DNA of 64,000 nt from Intestinimonas sp052065695 (GTDB lineage Bacteria > Bacillota > Clostridia > Oscillospirales > Oscillospiraceae): the NCBI RefSeq assembly GCF_052065695.1, contig NZ_JBQHTM010000001.1, positions 103,044-167,043 of the forward strand, in the 5' to 3' direction. A program made the position numbers and the translations under genes. The notes beneath the pieces were generated by a model that was not told where the DNA came from, did not search any database, and saw only the letters and a program-made list of their open reading frames with translations. Positions 1 through 10,806 of this stretch are shown in pieces; positions within the stretch are counted from its first letter, which is position 1; each line of letters begins with the position of its first letter.

Positions 1-80
1 TGGGCAGCGATGGCACCCACTCCTTCTTCAAGAGCCTGGAGGCGCAGCAGGACTTCATCGCCCAGCAGCGGGGCAACTAA
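1..80 (+). CDS. C-terminal end of an upstream gene, probably endolytic transglycosylase MltG (partial)
   Basis: The third frame is open from the window edge to a TAA at 78-80 and encodes about 25 residues, including the stretch DGTHSFFKSLEAQQ. MltG (YceG-like) lytic transglycosylases end with a conserved D/G-x-H-x-F-S-x-T-x-x-E-H segment that this resembles. In Firmicutes mltG commonly precedes U32 peptidase genes, as it does here with a 53-base gap. MltG cleaves nascent glycan strands at the outer face of the membrane. Only the tail is visible, so the call rests on a short motif and gene order and is tentative. Confidence 0.45.
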   Translation, partial: GSDGTHSFFKSLEAQQDFIAQQRGN

Positions 81-133
81 ACACTGGGGCGGCCGCCTTT
101 GGGCGACCGCCCTTTTGACAGGAGGAACAAGTG

Positions 134-1348
134 ATGAGCATCGAGCTATTGGCCCCGGCGGGGGATATGGAGCGGCTGCGCATGGCCGTGGCCTACGGCG
201 CCGACGCGGTTTACCTGGCGGGCAGCGATTTCGGCATGCGGGCCTTTGCGGGCAACTTTGACCAGAAAGGGCTCCGGGAGGCGGTGGAGCTGTGCCACAG
301 CCGGGGGGTGCGGGTCCATGTGACCTGCAACACCATGCCCCGGTGCGACGAGGTGGACCGGCTGCCGGAGTGGCTGGAGTATCTGGACAGCGTGGGGGTG
401 GACGCCGCCATCATCGCCGACCTGGGGGTCTTCCGCATGGCCCAGAAGTACGCCCCCCACCTCCAGCTCCACATCTCCACCCAGGCCGGCGTCACCAACC
501 ACGCCGTGGCCCAGGCCTGGTACGACCTGGGGGCCAGCCGGGTCATCCTGGCCCGGGAGCTCTCCCTGGAGGAGATCCGCACCATCCGGGCCAAGACCCC
601 CAAGGAGCTGGAGATCGAGGCCTTTGTCCACGGGGCCATGTGCGTGAGCTATTCGGGGCGGTGCCTGCTCTCCAACTACATGACCGGCCGGGACGCCCAG
701 CGGGGCATGTGTGCCCAGCCCTGCCGCTACAAGTATGCCCTGGTGGAGGAAAAGCGGCCCGGAGAGTATTTCCCCGTCTATGAGGAGAACAATGAGACCT
801 TTATCATGAACAGCCGGGACATGTGCATGATCGACCACCTGACCGATCTGGTGGAGGCCGGTCTCAGCTCCCTGAAGATCGAGGGCCGGGCCAAGTCGGC
901 CTACTATGCCGCCGTGGTCACCGGGGCCTACCGCCACGGGATCGATGCCGCCTTGGCGGGGGAACCTCTGGACCCCGTCTGGCGCGCCGAGCTGGACAAG
1001 GTCTCCCACCGGCCCTACTCCACCGGCTTTTATTACGGCTCGCCGGGACAGTATACCGGCGACGCCCGGTACATCCGGGACTACCAGGTCTGCGCGGTGG
1101 TGGAGACCTGCTCCCCCGACGGCACCGCCGTCCTCTCTCTGCGGAACAAGTTTTCTGCCGGGACCCAGGTGGAGCTCCTGGCCCCCGGCCTGGACCCCAT
1201 GACCTTTGAAGCGCCAGAGATGACCGACATGGACGGCCTGCCCCTCCTGGAGCCCAAGAAGCCGGAGATGCGCTTCAAGATGCGCCTGCCCCGTCAGGTA
1301 AAGCCCCTCTCCATCCTCCGCCGCCAGGTGGATTTGAGCCCACAATAG
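134..1348 (+). CDS. U32 family peptidase (TrhP/YrrO-like)
   Basis: A 404-residue protein beginning SIELLAPAGD, the usual U32 family opening. The family's cysteine-rich signature is clear near residues 170-195: CVSYSGRC, then GRDAQRGMCAQPCR. U32 proteins of this size include YrrO/TrhP, which are needed for prephenate-dependent 5-hydroxylation of U34 in tRNAs and probably carry an iron-sulfur cluster; true peptidase activity is doubtful for this branch. Assigning it to TrhP is an inference from length and the mltG-like neighbour. GGAGGA at 121-126 is spaced better for the ATG at 134 than for the in-frame GTG at 131, so I start at 134. Confidence 0.9.
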   Translation: MSIELLAPAGDMERLRMAVAYGADAVYLAGSDFGMRAFAGNFDQKGLREAVELCHSRGVRVHVTCNTMPRCDEVDRLPEWLEYLDSVGVDAAIIADLGVFRMAQKYAPHLQLHISTQAGVTNHAVAQAWYDLGASRVILARELSLEEIRTIRAKTPKELEIEAFVHGAMCVSYSGRCLLSNYMTGRDAQRGMCAQPCRYKYALVEEKRPGEYFPVYEENNETFIMNSRDMCMIDHLTDLVEAGLSSLKIEGRAKSAYYAAVVTGAYRHGIDAALAGEPLDPVWRAELDKVSHRPYSTGFYYGSPGQYTGDARYIRDYQVCAVVETCSPDGTAVLSLRNKFSAGTQVELLAPGLDPMTFEAPEMTDMDGLPLLEPKKPEMRFKMRLPRQVKPLSILRRQVDLSPQ

Positions 1349-1387
1349 TTCTGCACAAAAACTAGGGCTGGAAATCCCATTATTTTG

Positions 1388-1396
1388 TGCTATAAT
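1388..1396 (+). promoter_or_regulatory. Extended -10 promoter
   Basis: A perfect TATAAT at 1391-1396 is preceded by TG at 1388-1389 (TG-n-TATAAT, an extended -10). There is only a poor -35 at about 1368. It lies 70 bases upstream of the membrane-protein gene at 1466 and probably drives it. Confidence 0.5.
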
Positions 1397-1465
1397 ATTG
1401 TCTGCTGAATCGGGCGGCCGGTGATTGAGGCCGGTCATGCTTAAGAAAGGGGGGGACGACCTGCC

Positions 1466-2056
1466 ATGAAGCGGCTGCTGCGGCCCATTATGTTAGAATT
1501 CTGCCGGAGCCACCTGATCTTGACGGCCGTGGTCTCCCTCCTCACCGTCCTCGCCTTGGCGCTGAGCGGTCTGCTGGGCCTGGGCAGCGCCGTGCGGGCC
1601 GCACTTCCCTTCCCCCTGCGGGGAGCGGCGTCAGAGCTGAGCGGCACTCTGCCCGCCCTGATCCCCTTGGCTCTGGGGCTGCTGGCCTATCTCCCCGCCG
1701 GCCGCCTCACCCGCAAGCGGAATCTCCTGCCCCGCCCCGACGTGGAGGAGGCCCTCCTCTTGCTGTTGGTGCCCGCCGCCGCCTTCTGGCTGCTGTTGGC
1801 CCTGGCCTACCTTATCCCTCACGGTACCGGGCTGCTGGTGGCCGCCATGCTCCTCAACTGTCCCGCCTACGGCCTTTACAGCCTGCTGGCCCAGTTCCTG
1901 GGCTGGGGGAGCGGCGGTTCCCTGTGGACGGTCTATGTGGGCGGTCTGGTTACCGGCCTCCTACCCCCGCTGCTTTACCTGATGGGCAGCTATCTCCCCA
2001 TCGCCGCCCTGGACCAGGAGGAGGACGCCGACGAGGAGTTTATTGAAAAGCAATAA
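1466..2056 (+). CDS. Hypothetical membrane protein
   Basis: 196 residues with about four hydrophobic segments (roughly residues 15-40, 60-80, 95-135 and 148-178) and an acidic C-terminal tail rich in Asp and Glu. I recognise no family. The next gene (2114) encodes a protein of similar size and layout, and a third small membrane protein follows, so the three may form one membrane module ahead of alaS. A purine-rich AAAGGGGG lies 10-20 bases upstream of the ATG. Confidence 0.7.
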   Translation: MKRLLRPIMLEFCRSHLILTAVVSLLTVLALALSGLLGLGSAVRAALPFPLRGAASELSGTLPALIPLALGLLAYLPAGRLTRKRNLLPRPDVEEALLLLLVPAAAFWLLLALAYLIPHGTGLLVAAMLLNCPAYGLYSLLAQFLGWGSGGSLWTVYVGGLVTGLLPPLLYLMGSYLPIAALDQEEDADEEFIEKQ

Positions 2057-2063
2057 AAATAAA

Positions 2064-2092
2064 TTGACTTTCAATAAAAGCGGTGATACGAT
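2064..2092 (+). promoter_or_regulatory. Sigma-A type promoter
   Basis: TTGACT at 2064-2069, a 17-base spacer and TACGAT at 2087-2092, immediately before the 2114 gene. The sequence fits a housekeeping promoter for the two-gene unit 2114-2961. Confidence 0.6.
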
Positions 2093-2113
2093 ACCCTTGA
2101 AAGGGGTGATCGT

Positions 2114-2659
2114 ATGGCGAAGCATACCTCCCTCCGTGCCCGGTTCGCCGGTTTTGCGGGGGGACATTTTATGCTCTCCGCCCTGGGGTCGCTGATCGCC
2201 TTTGCCATGTTCGGGGCGGCGGAGGCCGGCGTGGGGCTGATGGTGGCGCTCTGCGCCCTGCTGATGCTCCTCTATGTACCCGTCGGGGCCTTTGTCGCCC
2301 GCCTCTTGGAGTGGGAGCGGCCCACGGTCCGGGAGTGGCTCCGGGCGGTGGCCCTGACGGGGGGCATCGCCTGCCTGTGGGGGTTCGGGGGCTTTGCCCT
2401 GTGCCTGACGGAGCCCACGGCCCTGATGGGCTTCTGCCTCCTCATGTCCACGGCCATCCTGGCCAGCCCCTCCTTCTGCCTCATGTTTCTTGTGGTGATG
2501 GGGATACTTGACCTGCCCGGCCTGACCTGGGCACCTGTTTGGTTTGGGTCAATCGCCGCCGCCGCCTTGCTGCCCCCGGTGCTCTTCTTCACAGGAGCCC
2601 TGTTCATACCAAAAAAACAGCCTCAGACGGGGCTGGACGAAGGGAGAGAGGCGTCATGA
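2114..2659 (+). CDS. Hypothetical membrane protein
   Basis: 181 residues with four or five predicted membrane segments (about 18-38, 40-65, 77-98, 105-132 and 138-165) and a short basic tail containing KK. The ribosome site GAAAGGGG lies just before ATG 2114. The stop overlaps the next start in an ATGA arrangement, so translation of the two is probably coupled. No recognised domain. It may be a distant paralogue of the preceding protein, judging only by size and membrane layout. Confidence 0.7.
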   Translation: MAKHTSLRARFAGFAGGHFMLSALGSLIAFAMFGAAEAGVGLMVALCALLMLLYVPVGAFVARLLEWERPTVREWLRAVALTGGIACLWGFGGFALCLTEPTALMGFCLLMSTAILASPSFCLMFLVVMGILDLPGLTWAPVWFGSIAAAALLPPVLFFTGALFIPKKQPQTGLDEGREAS

Positions 2660-2961
2660 CCTGGTTGTTGATGGGGGCCTTGGCCTTTCTGCTGGCCCTG
2701 GTGAATTTGGCCCTGGCCCTGCTGGGCAAGAGGCGGGGGCAGAGCGCCCTCCTCTTCGGGAGCCTGGCCTGCGGCGTGCTGGCCATGCTGGAGGAGTACC
2801 GTCTTGCGGTACAGTGGGTACAAAAAGAGGACTGGTCGGCCCTCATGGACGTGCTGCCCGGCATGGAAATGGTGCTGACGGCTGCCGTATTCCTGGGGCT
2901 GGGGTTGAACCTGGCTGCCATGGTGCTCCATCAGGTACGGAGAAAAGAAAAAACCAGTTGA
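2656..2961 (+). CDS. Small hypothetical membrane protein
   Basis: 101 residues, starting at the ATG that overlaps the previous stop (ATGA at 2656-2659). Two or three hydrophobic segments (about 1-22, 28-42 and 72-92) and a lysine/arginine-rich C-terminus. No family recognised. The promoter of the alaS leader overlaps its last codons, so its own transcript is expected to end or read into the T-box. Confidence 0.65.
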   Translation: MTWLLMGALAFLLALVNLALALLGKRRGQSALLFGSLACGVLAMLEEYRLAVQWVQKEDWSALMDVLPGMEMVLTAAVFLGLGLNLAAMVLHQVRRKEKTS

Positions 2962-2985
2962 CAATGCCCTGAAAAGTGATAAAAT
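2958..2985 (+). promoter_or_regulatory. Promoter of the alaS T-box leader
   Basis: A consensus TTGACA at 2958-2963, a 16-base spacer and TAAAAT at 2980-2985. The -35 box overlaps the stop of the preceding gene. Transcription would start near 2992 and run through the leader into alaS. Confidence 0.75.
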
Positions 2986-2991
2986 AAAACA

Positions 2992-3226
2992 GCTTAAAAA
3001 GGCAAGGACGAAGCCAAGCGGGCCACGCCGCGACGAGCGAGAGGGGACGGTGAGAGCCCTCCGCGACACGGACCCGTACGCCACTTCACCAGCCGCCCGG
3101 GAGGACCGGGACGCTTCATCCCCGTTACAGGATGGAATGAGATGCGCTTTTTCAACGAAGCGTAATCAGGGTGGTACCGTGGAAATGCTTTTCCGCCCCT
3201 GGCCGATGCCGGGGGCGGTTTTTCTT
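2992..3226 (+). promoter_or_regulatory. T-box leader of alaS
   Basis: The leader contains the T-box core AGGGTGGTACCGTGG at 3168-3182, the sequence that binds the free CCA end of uncharged tRNA, followed by a terminator at 3193-3226. Upstream lie an AGCGAG and GGACGG-type Stem I region (about 3030-3075) and a Stem III-like hairpin at 3142-3163. A possible GCC alanine specifier sits at 3080-3082, but I did not fold the structure to confirm it. The expected behaviour is readthrough into alaS when tRNA-Ala is uncharged. Confidence 0.9.
3193..3226 (+). terminator. T-box regulated terminator
   Basis: CCGCCCC at 3193-3199 pairs with GGGGCGG at 3212-3218, followed by a T-rich run at 3219-3226. It lies directly after the T-box core, as expected for the terminator that competes with the antiterminator. 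Confidence 0.8.
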
Positions 3227-3285
3227 TTCCCGCCGCCCAGACCAGTGAGTCGTAACATAAATTGAGATAAACGGAGGTAATACCC

Positions 3286-5958
<2,673 letters not shown>

Positions 5959-5960
5959 GC

Positions 5961-6134
5961 ATGCTGCCCCAGGACCCCATGATCTTATATAGCGTGGTCA
6001 ACGCCCGGCTCCGGGATACCTATCCCGACCTGGAGTCCTTCTGCGACGACCACGACACCACAACCGAGGCCCTCTGCGCCGTCCTGGCCGCCGCCGGCTT
6101 CACCTACCATCCAGAGCTCAATCAGTTTCGATAA
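5961..6134 (+). CDS. DUF4250 domain-containing small protein
   Basis: A 57-residue protein: MLPQDPMILYSVVNARLRD at the start and HPELNQFR at the end. These are the conserved ends of the DUF4250 family of short clostridial proteins, which begin M-L-P-x-D-P-x-x-L-x-S-x-V-N and end near E-L-N-Q-F. The start is two bases after the alaS stop, so it is translated from the alaS transcript, possibly by coupling. Function is unknown. Confidence 0.85.
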   Translation: MLPQDPMILYSVVNARLRDTYPDLESFCDDHDTTTEALCAVLAAAGFTYHPELNQFR

Positions 6135-6164
6135 TGAGCAACGTGTGAAAGGAGGTTTCTGCAC

Positions 6165-6503
6165 ATGAGCGATTGTCTGTTCTGCAAGATCGCGGCGGGG
6201 GAGATCCCCTCCAACAAGGTCTACGAGGACGAAACGGTCTACGCCTTCTACGACATCGACCCCCAGGCGCCCACCCACTTCCTAGTGATCCCCAAGACCC
6301 ACATCGGCTCCGTGGCCGATGTAACCCCGGAGAACGCCACTGTGGTGGCCCACATCTTCGCCGTCATCTCCAAGGTGACCAAGGAGCTGGGCCTGGAGAG
6401 CTACCGGGTGGTCTCCAACATCGGCGAGCAGGCGGGGCAAAGCGTCCACCATCTGCACTTCCACGTGCTGGGCGGACGTGACATGACCTGGCCTCCCGGC
6501 TGA
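6165..6503 (+). CDS. HIT family protein (HinT-type purine nucleoside phosphoramidase)
   Basis: 112 residues. It opens with CLFCKIAAGEIPS and carries the histidine triad HHLHFHVLGG near residues 94-103, both typical of HinT proteins that hydrolyse adenosine 5'-phosphoramidates and aminoacyl-adenylates. Location after alaS fits a role on adenylates, but that is an inference. GAAAGGAGG precedes the ATG, and a strong terminator follows at 6521. Confidence 0.95.
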   Translation: MSDCLFCKIAAGEIPSNKVYEDETVYAFYDIDPQAPTHFLVIPKTHIGSVADVTPENATVVAHIFAVISKVTKELGLESYRVVSNIGEQAGQSVHHLHFHVLGGRDMTWPPG

Positions 6504-6520
6504 CCGCATACACCCATCGC

Positions 6521-6557
6521 CATCCCCCGGCGGCACAGCCGCCGGGGGATGGTTTTT
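6521..6557 (+). terminator. Rho-independent terminator after the HIT gene
   Basis: A perfect 14-bp stem (6521-6534 with 6538-6551, CATCCCCCGGCGGC and its complement), a three-base loop and TTTTT at 6553-6557. It ends the alaS transcription unit. Confidence 0.95.
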
Positions 6558-6609
6558 CCTGACGATGGTCCCCTATCCCCCGGCACCGGCGGCGCTGCGG
6601 CAGACCGTC

Positions 6610-7142
6610 GGTGGTCCTCCCGTTCCCCGGGCGGCACGGGCGTTACGAAGTAAGCCCGGGACGCAAGTAGCCTAACAGTAGAGCAGCCTGGGGGGTACAT
6701 CCAATAGGGGGGCCGCGGCCCCCCTGTGTTGGCCGTTTCAAGGGGGAGAGTCCAGAGAGGGGGGAAATCGGAATCCCCCCTCTCTGGGGTGTCTTTGGTT
6801 CCTTTCTGCACAAGCAGAAAGGAACGCCCCCGGCAGGGCGGACAACACCTCAAATAGAAATCGCTTCTGTTCAAAAGAAAATCCTTCTGCTGCCATCTCC
6901 GATGAAGAACGGCCTCCGGCGGGCCCCTTTCTGAATGCCCAGAAAGGGGCGAAAGAGTCAGTCAAGGAGGGGGATTTCGATTTCCCCCTCCTTGACAATC
7001 CACCCCTTAAAACGACCAAGCACAGGGGGGAGCTGCGGCTCCCCCCTATTGGATGTACCCCCCAGGTCTTCTATTGCCACGTTGCTTGCACCGTCGGCTT
7101 ACTTCGTAACGCCGCCGGTGCTTGGGGGCCGGGGGACCACCG
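6610..7142. repeat. Composite inverted repeat of two multi-hairpin units
   Basis: This 740-base gap without a clear gene holds two diverged copies of one unit in inverted orientation: 6610 rightwards to about 6870, and 7142 leftwards to about 6880. Both start GGTGGTCC, contain GTTACGAAGTAAGCC, and share a perfect 26-base block (6687-6712 matched by the reverse complement of 7041-7066). Each unit then has three hairpins in the same order: a G/C-run hairpin, a hairpin with loop AAATCGGAAT or AAATCGAAAT, and one built on CCTTTCTG...CAGAAAGG. The stems differ between copies but with paired changes. It looks like a dispersed structured repeat. The open frames crossing it have no protein-like features. 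Confidence 0.8.
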
Positions 7143-7245
7143 CTTGAGGCTTGTAGGGCAGCAACGAATTTGCTAAAATAACGCCGTATGGCAGTATCTC
7201 GAACGGTAAATGCTACTGAATGGTAGGATTTTACCGGGTGATCGT

Positions 7246-7464
7246 ATGTACTTTCGCAGATTGGGAGACCTGAGAAACGACAAGGACAAGACCCAACGAG
7301 ACATTGCCGAATACCTTCATATGAATTTGGAGGTCTACCGCCGGTATGAAAAGGGCCTGCGGGAGATCCCGGTTTGGGCCCTCATCAAGCTGGCGGACTA
7401 CTACCAGACCTCCACCGACTACCTGCTGGGCCGCACCGACGACCCCTCGGCGCCCCGTGCGTAA
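7246..7464 (+). CDS. XRE family helix-turn-helix protein
   Basis: 72 residues consisting almost entirely of a Cro/C1-type HTH: LRNDKDKTQRDIAEYLHMN, then VYRRYEKGLREIPVWALIKL and the closing DYLLGRTDDP. This single-domain form is common in Firmicutes and acts as a small DNA-binding regulator. An upstream in-frame ATG (7210) would add residues that do not match the family, so I start at 7246 (MYFRRLGDLR). Its stop lies inside the start of comEC, suggesting a shared transcript, although its target is unknown. Confidence 0.85.
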   Translation: MYFRRLGDLRNDKDKTQRDIAEYLHMNLEVYRRYEKGLREIPVWALIKLADYYQTSTDYLLGRTDDPSAPRA

Positions 7465-9709
7465 GCTGGCGGCGGTGGCCGCCGGCTTTGCCGCGGCGGT
7501 CTTTCTGACCTGCAATGGGCTGTGGATGCTCTCCCTGCTCCTGCCTCTGCCGGCTCTCCTGAAACGGGAGGACCGGTGGCGCCGCTGCGCCCTGGTGTGC
7601 CTGGGCGTGGCGGCGGGGCTTGCCTGGACGGTGGGCTATAACGCCCACTTTCTGGGCGGGGCCCGGGAGCTGGACGGCGTCCGGAGTACCCTCACCGCCG
7701 CCGTTGCCGACTGGCCCTATGAGACCAGATACGGTGCCGGGGTGGAGGCGAAGGTGACGCTGGAGGACGGCATGGTCCTCCGGGCCACCCTCTACGGCGA
7801 TGGGGAGGACCTGATGGACCTGCGCCCCGGCGACGCCCTCGCGGTGACGGCGGACTGGTCCGGTCCGCCCCAGACTGCCATGGAGAGCTGGACCTACCGC
7901 CTTTCCCAGGGTATCCACCTGACGGGGAGTGTGAAGGCGCTGGAGGTCCGGCGGCCGGAGACGGTCCCCCTGTGGGCCCTGCCCGCCCACTGGTCCCAGG
8001 CCGTCAAGGAGGCCGTGGCCGCAGCTTTCCCGGCGGAGAGCGCCGGACTGGTCACCGCCCTCCTCACCGGAGATACCGACCGCCTGGACCAGGGGGACTA
8101 CAATGCCCTCCGACGGGCGGGACTGGCCCACGCCGTGGCGGTATCGGGGCTCCACATGAGCTTTTTGGTCCAGCTGGCGGTGGCCCTCACCGGCAGCCGC
8201 TACCGCCGCCGCACTGCCCTGGTGGTGCTGCCGTTGATGGTGTGCTATACCCTGGCGGTGGGGTGTACCCCCTCGGTGGTCCGGGCCGCCGTCATGAATG
8301 GCCTGCTGCTGTTGGGGCCTCTGCTGGGCCGGGAGAATGACTCTCCCACCAGCCTGTCCCTGGCCCTGCTGCTGCTCCTGCTCCAGGACCCCTGGGCCTC
8401 ACTGAGCGTGAGCCTTCAGCTCTCCTTTGCCTCGGTGGCGGGGATTTTGGCCTTCTCCGGGCGGGTGCGGGACTATATGACCGGGTTCTTTCCCGCGCCG
8501 GAAAAGAAAGAGAACAAAAAGCCTGGCCCGCTCCGCCGGCTGGGCTGGCGGGCGGCCGGCTCCTTGGGGGTCACCGTGGGCGCTATGGCCTTCGCCGTGC
8601 CCCTGATGGTGTGGTATTTCGGCAGTCTCTCGGTGATCTCCCCGGTGTCCAACCTGCTGTGCCTGCCCCTTTTGCAGCTCACCTTCCAGGGCGGGCTGCT
8701 CACTGCCCTGGTCCAGCTCCTAGTCCCCGCCCTGGGGTCTGCTCTGGGTCAGGTGGTGGGACTGCTGCCCCGGCTGGTGCTGTGGCTGGTCCGGGGACTG
8801 GCCGCCGCCCCATTCGCCTCTGTGGCGATGGCGGGGCCCTACCTGATGGGCGGCCTGGCTACGGTCTATCTGCTGTGGCTCTGCTACCTGGGATTGAAGG
8901 GCCCACGCCGGCCTCTGGTGCCCCTGTGCTGCTCAACTATCGTGCTTGCCGCCGCCCTGGTGCTCAACCACGCCGCCTACTGGTCCGGGAGTCTCACCAT
9001 GACGGTGCTGGACGTGGGCCAGGGCCAGTGTGTGGTGCTCCGCTGCGGGGACCGGGTGGCGGTGGTGGACTGCGGCAGCACCGGCGAGGACGCTGGTGAT
9101 CTGGCGGCCAGCTACCTGAGCACCATGGGGATTGAACGGGTGGATCTGCTGGTGCTCACCCACTGCCACAGCGACCACGCCAACGGGGTCGAGGCCCTCA
9201 TGGACCAGCTGGAGGTGTCCAACCTGGCCGTTCCCCAGGTGATCGAGGCGCCGGAGCTCCAGACCGAGCTCGTGGCCCGGGCGGAGGAGGCAGGCATCCC
9301 CACCCTGATGGTGTGGGACGACGTGACTTTGGAGTTCGGGGACGCCCTGCTCACACTGTACGGCCCGCTGGGCAGCGGCGACACCAACGAGGAGGGCCTG
9401 AGCCTGCTGTGTGAGACGGGGGACTTCTCTACCCTCATCACCGGAGACATGGACCAGATCGTGGAAGGACGACTGGTGAAGTACGGGCACCTGCCCGACA
9501 TTGACGTGCTGCTGGTGGGCCACCACGGCTCCAAATACGCCGCCTCCGATCTGCTGCTGGAGACGGTGACGCCGGAGACGGCGGTGGTCTCCTGCGGCTA
9601 TAATACTTACGGCCATCCTGCCCCGGAGACCCTGCTCCGGCTGAGCGAGGCGGGCTGTGACATCTACCGCACCGATTTGCAGGGAAATGTCACCATCACG
9701 GTGAGATAA
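7457..9709 (+). CDS. comEC: ComEC/Rec2 family DNA internalisation protein
   Basis: 751 residues from a GTG at 7457 that overlaps the end of the XRE gene; the longer open frame upstream only shadows that gene. N-terminal membrane segments are followed by a DUF4131/OB-like region (about 50-190), the competence membrane domain with the signature AVSGLHMSFL near residue 230, and a C-terminal metallo-beta-lactamase domain with HCHSDH at 569-574 and GHHGSKYA near 690. ComEC forms the channel that brings single-stranded DNA across the membrane in competent cells. Full length and intact motifs suggest a working gene. It is next to holA, as in many clostridia. Confidence 0.95.
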   Translation: MRKLAAVAAGFAAAVFLTCNGLWMLSLLLPLPALLKREDRWRRCALVCLGVAAGLAWTVGYNAHFLGGARELDGVRSTLTAAVADWPYETRYGAGVEAKVTLEDGMVLRATLYGDGEDLMDLRPGDALAVTADWSGPPQTAMESWTYRLSQGIHLTGSVKALEVRRPETVPLWALPAHWSQAVKEAVAAAFPAESAGLVTALLTGDTDRLDQGDYNALRRAGLAHAVAVSGLHMSFLVQLAVALTGSRYRRRTALVVLPLMVCYTLAVGCTPSVVRAAVMNGLLLLGPLLGRENDSPTSLSLALLLLLLQDPWASLSVSLQLSFASVAGILAFSGRVRDYMTGFFPAPEKKENKKPGPLRRLGWRAAGSLGVTVGAMAFAVPLMVWYFGSLSVISPVSNLLCLPLLQLTFQGGLLTALVQLLVPALGSALGQVVGLLPRLVLWLVRGLAAAPFASVAMAGPYLMGGLATVYLLWLCYLGLKGPRRPLVPLCCSTIVLAAALVLNHAAYWSGSLTMTVLDVGQGQCVVLRCGDRVAVVDCGSTGEDAGDLAASYLSTMGIERVDLLVLTHCHSDHANGVEALMDQLEVSNLAVPQVIEAPELQTELVARAEEAGIPTLMVWDDVTLEFGDALLTLYGPLGSGDTNEEGLSLLCETGDFSTLITGDMDQIVEGRLVKYGHLPDIDVLLVGHHGSKYAASDLLLETVTPETAVVSCGYNTYGHPAPETLLRLSEAGCDIYRTDLQGNVTITVR

Positions 9710-9720
9710 GGAGGCTCCCT

Positions 9721-10782
9721 ATGGCCAAGACCAACAACGCCGACGCCGCGGCGGTGAAACAGCTCAAAAGCGACCTGTCCGCCGGGACCCTGGGACAGCT
9801 CTACATCTTCCACGGGGAGGAGGCCTATCTCCGGGACTTCTACCTGGGGCAGATGAAGAAGAAGTTACTCCCCGGCGGCATGGAGGCCTTCAACCTCCAC
9901 ACCTTCCAGGCCAAGGAGTGCGACCCCAAGGCCCTGGGGCAGGTCATCGACTGCCTACCCATGATGAGTGAGCGCACCATGGTGGTGGTCTACGACTACG
10001 ACCTCTTCAAGGCCCCCGCCGACCAGCGGGAGGCCATGACCGCCCTCTTCGCCGACCTGCCGGACTACGTCTGTCTGGTTTTCGTCTATGACCTCATTGA
10101 GTACAAGCCCGACGCCCGGACCAAGCTGGCCACCGCCATCAAGGCCCACGGCTCGGCGGTGAAGTTCACCCGGCAGGAGCAGGGGGATCTGGTGGACTGG
10201 ATCCGCCGCCGGTTTAAGGCTTTGGACCACGACATCGACTCCGAGCTGGCCCGGTACCTCATCTTCCTGTGCGGGGACCTGATGACGGGCCTCATCTCGG
10301 AGATCGGCAAGATTGGTGCCTATGCCCAGCACCGGGCGGTGACCCGTGCCGACATCGACGCCGTGGCCATCCCCCAGCTGGACGCGGTGGTCTTTCAGCT
10401 CACCGACGCCATCGCCGCCGGGGACTTTGACAAGGCCTCGTCGGTGCTCTCCGACCTCCTCCACATGGGGGAGCCTCCCATCAAGCTCCTCTCAGTGCTG
10501 GGGCGGCAGCTGCGCCAGCTCTACTCCGCCCGGCTGGCCATGGAGGAGCGGAAGGGGGCGGGCTACCTGGTGGAGCTGTGGGGCATGCGTTCGGCCTACC
10601 CGGCCCAGAAGCTCATAGACGCCGCCCGGCGGTTTGACCGGAACTGGTGCCGGTACGCCGTGCTGGAAGCCGCCCGCACCGACCTGGCCATGAAGTCCCA
10701 GGCGGGGGCCGACGGGGAGGAGCTCCTCATCGACCTCATTTTGAAGCTGGCCAACCGCCCGCCCAAGACGGGCATCGCGTGA
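9721..10782 (+). CDS. holA: DNA polymerase III subunit delta
   Basis: 353 residues. The N-terminal LYIFHGEEAYLRDFYLGQMKK is the hallmark opening of HolA, the delta subunit of the clamp loader that opens the sliding clamp. The C-terminal helical region (about 215-345) includes the family's collar domain. It lies 11 bases after comEC with AAGGAGG upstream of the ATG; comEC-holA is a common gene order in Firmicutes. Confidence 0.95.
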   Translation: MAKTNNADAAAVKQLKSDLSAGTLGQLYIFHGEEAYLRDFYLGQMKKKLLPGGMEAFNLHTFQAKECDPKALGQVIDCLPMMSERTMVVVYDYDLFKAPADQREAMTALFADLPDYVCLVFVYDLIEYKPDARTKLATAIKAHGSAVKFTRQEQGDLVDWIRRRFKALDHDIDSELARYLIFLCGDLMTGLISEIGKIGAYAQHRAVTRADIDAVAIPQLDAVVFQLTDAIAAGDFDKASSVLSDLLHMGEPPIKLLSVLGRQLRQLYSARLAMEERKGAGYLVELWGMRSAYPAQKLIDAARRFDRNWCRYAVLEAARTDLAMKSQAGADGEELLIDLILKLANRPPKTGIA

Positions 10783-10806
10783 GCGGGGGAGAGAAGGGAA
10801 CAGGGT

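Noticed and set aside
146..1438. Long minus-strand frame (430 residues) opposite the U32 gene
   Set aside because: It is the antisense of a clear U32 protein. Long antisense frames are expected in GC-rich coding DNA, and this one has no family-like sequence.
6735..7147. Open frames crossing the 6.6-7.1 kb repeat
   Set aside because: They run through hairpins, have no ribosome site and show low-complexity sequence. The region is better explained as a repeat.
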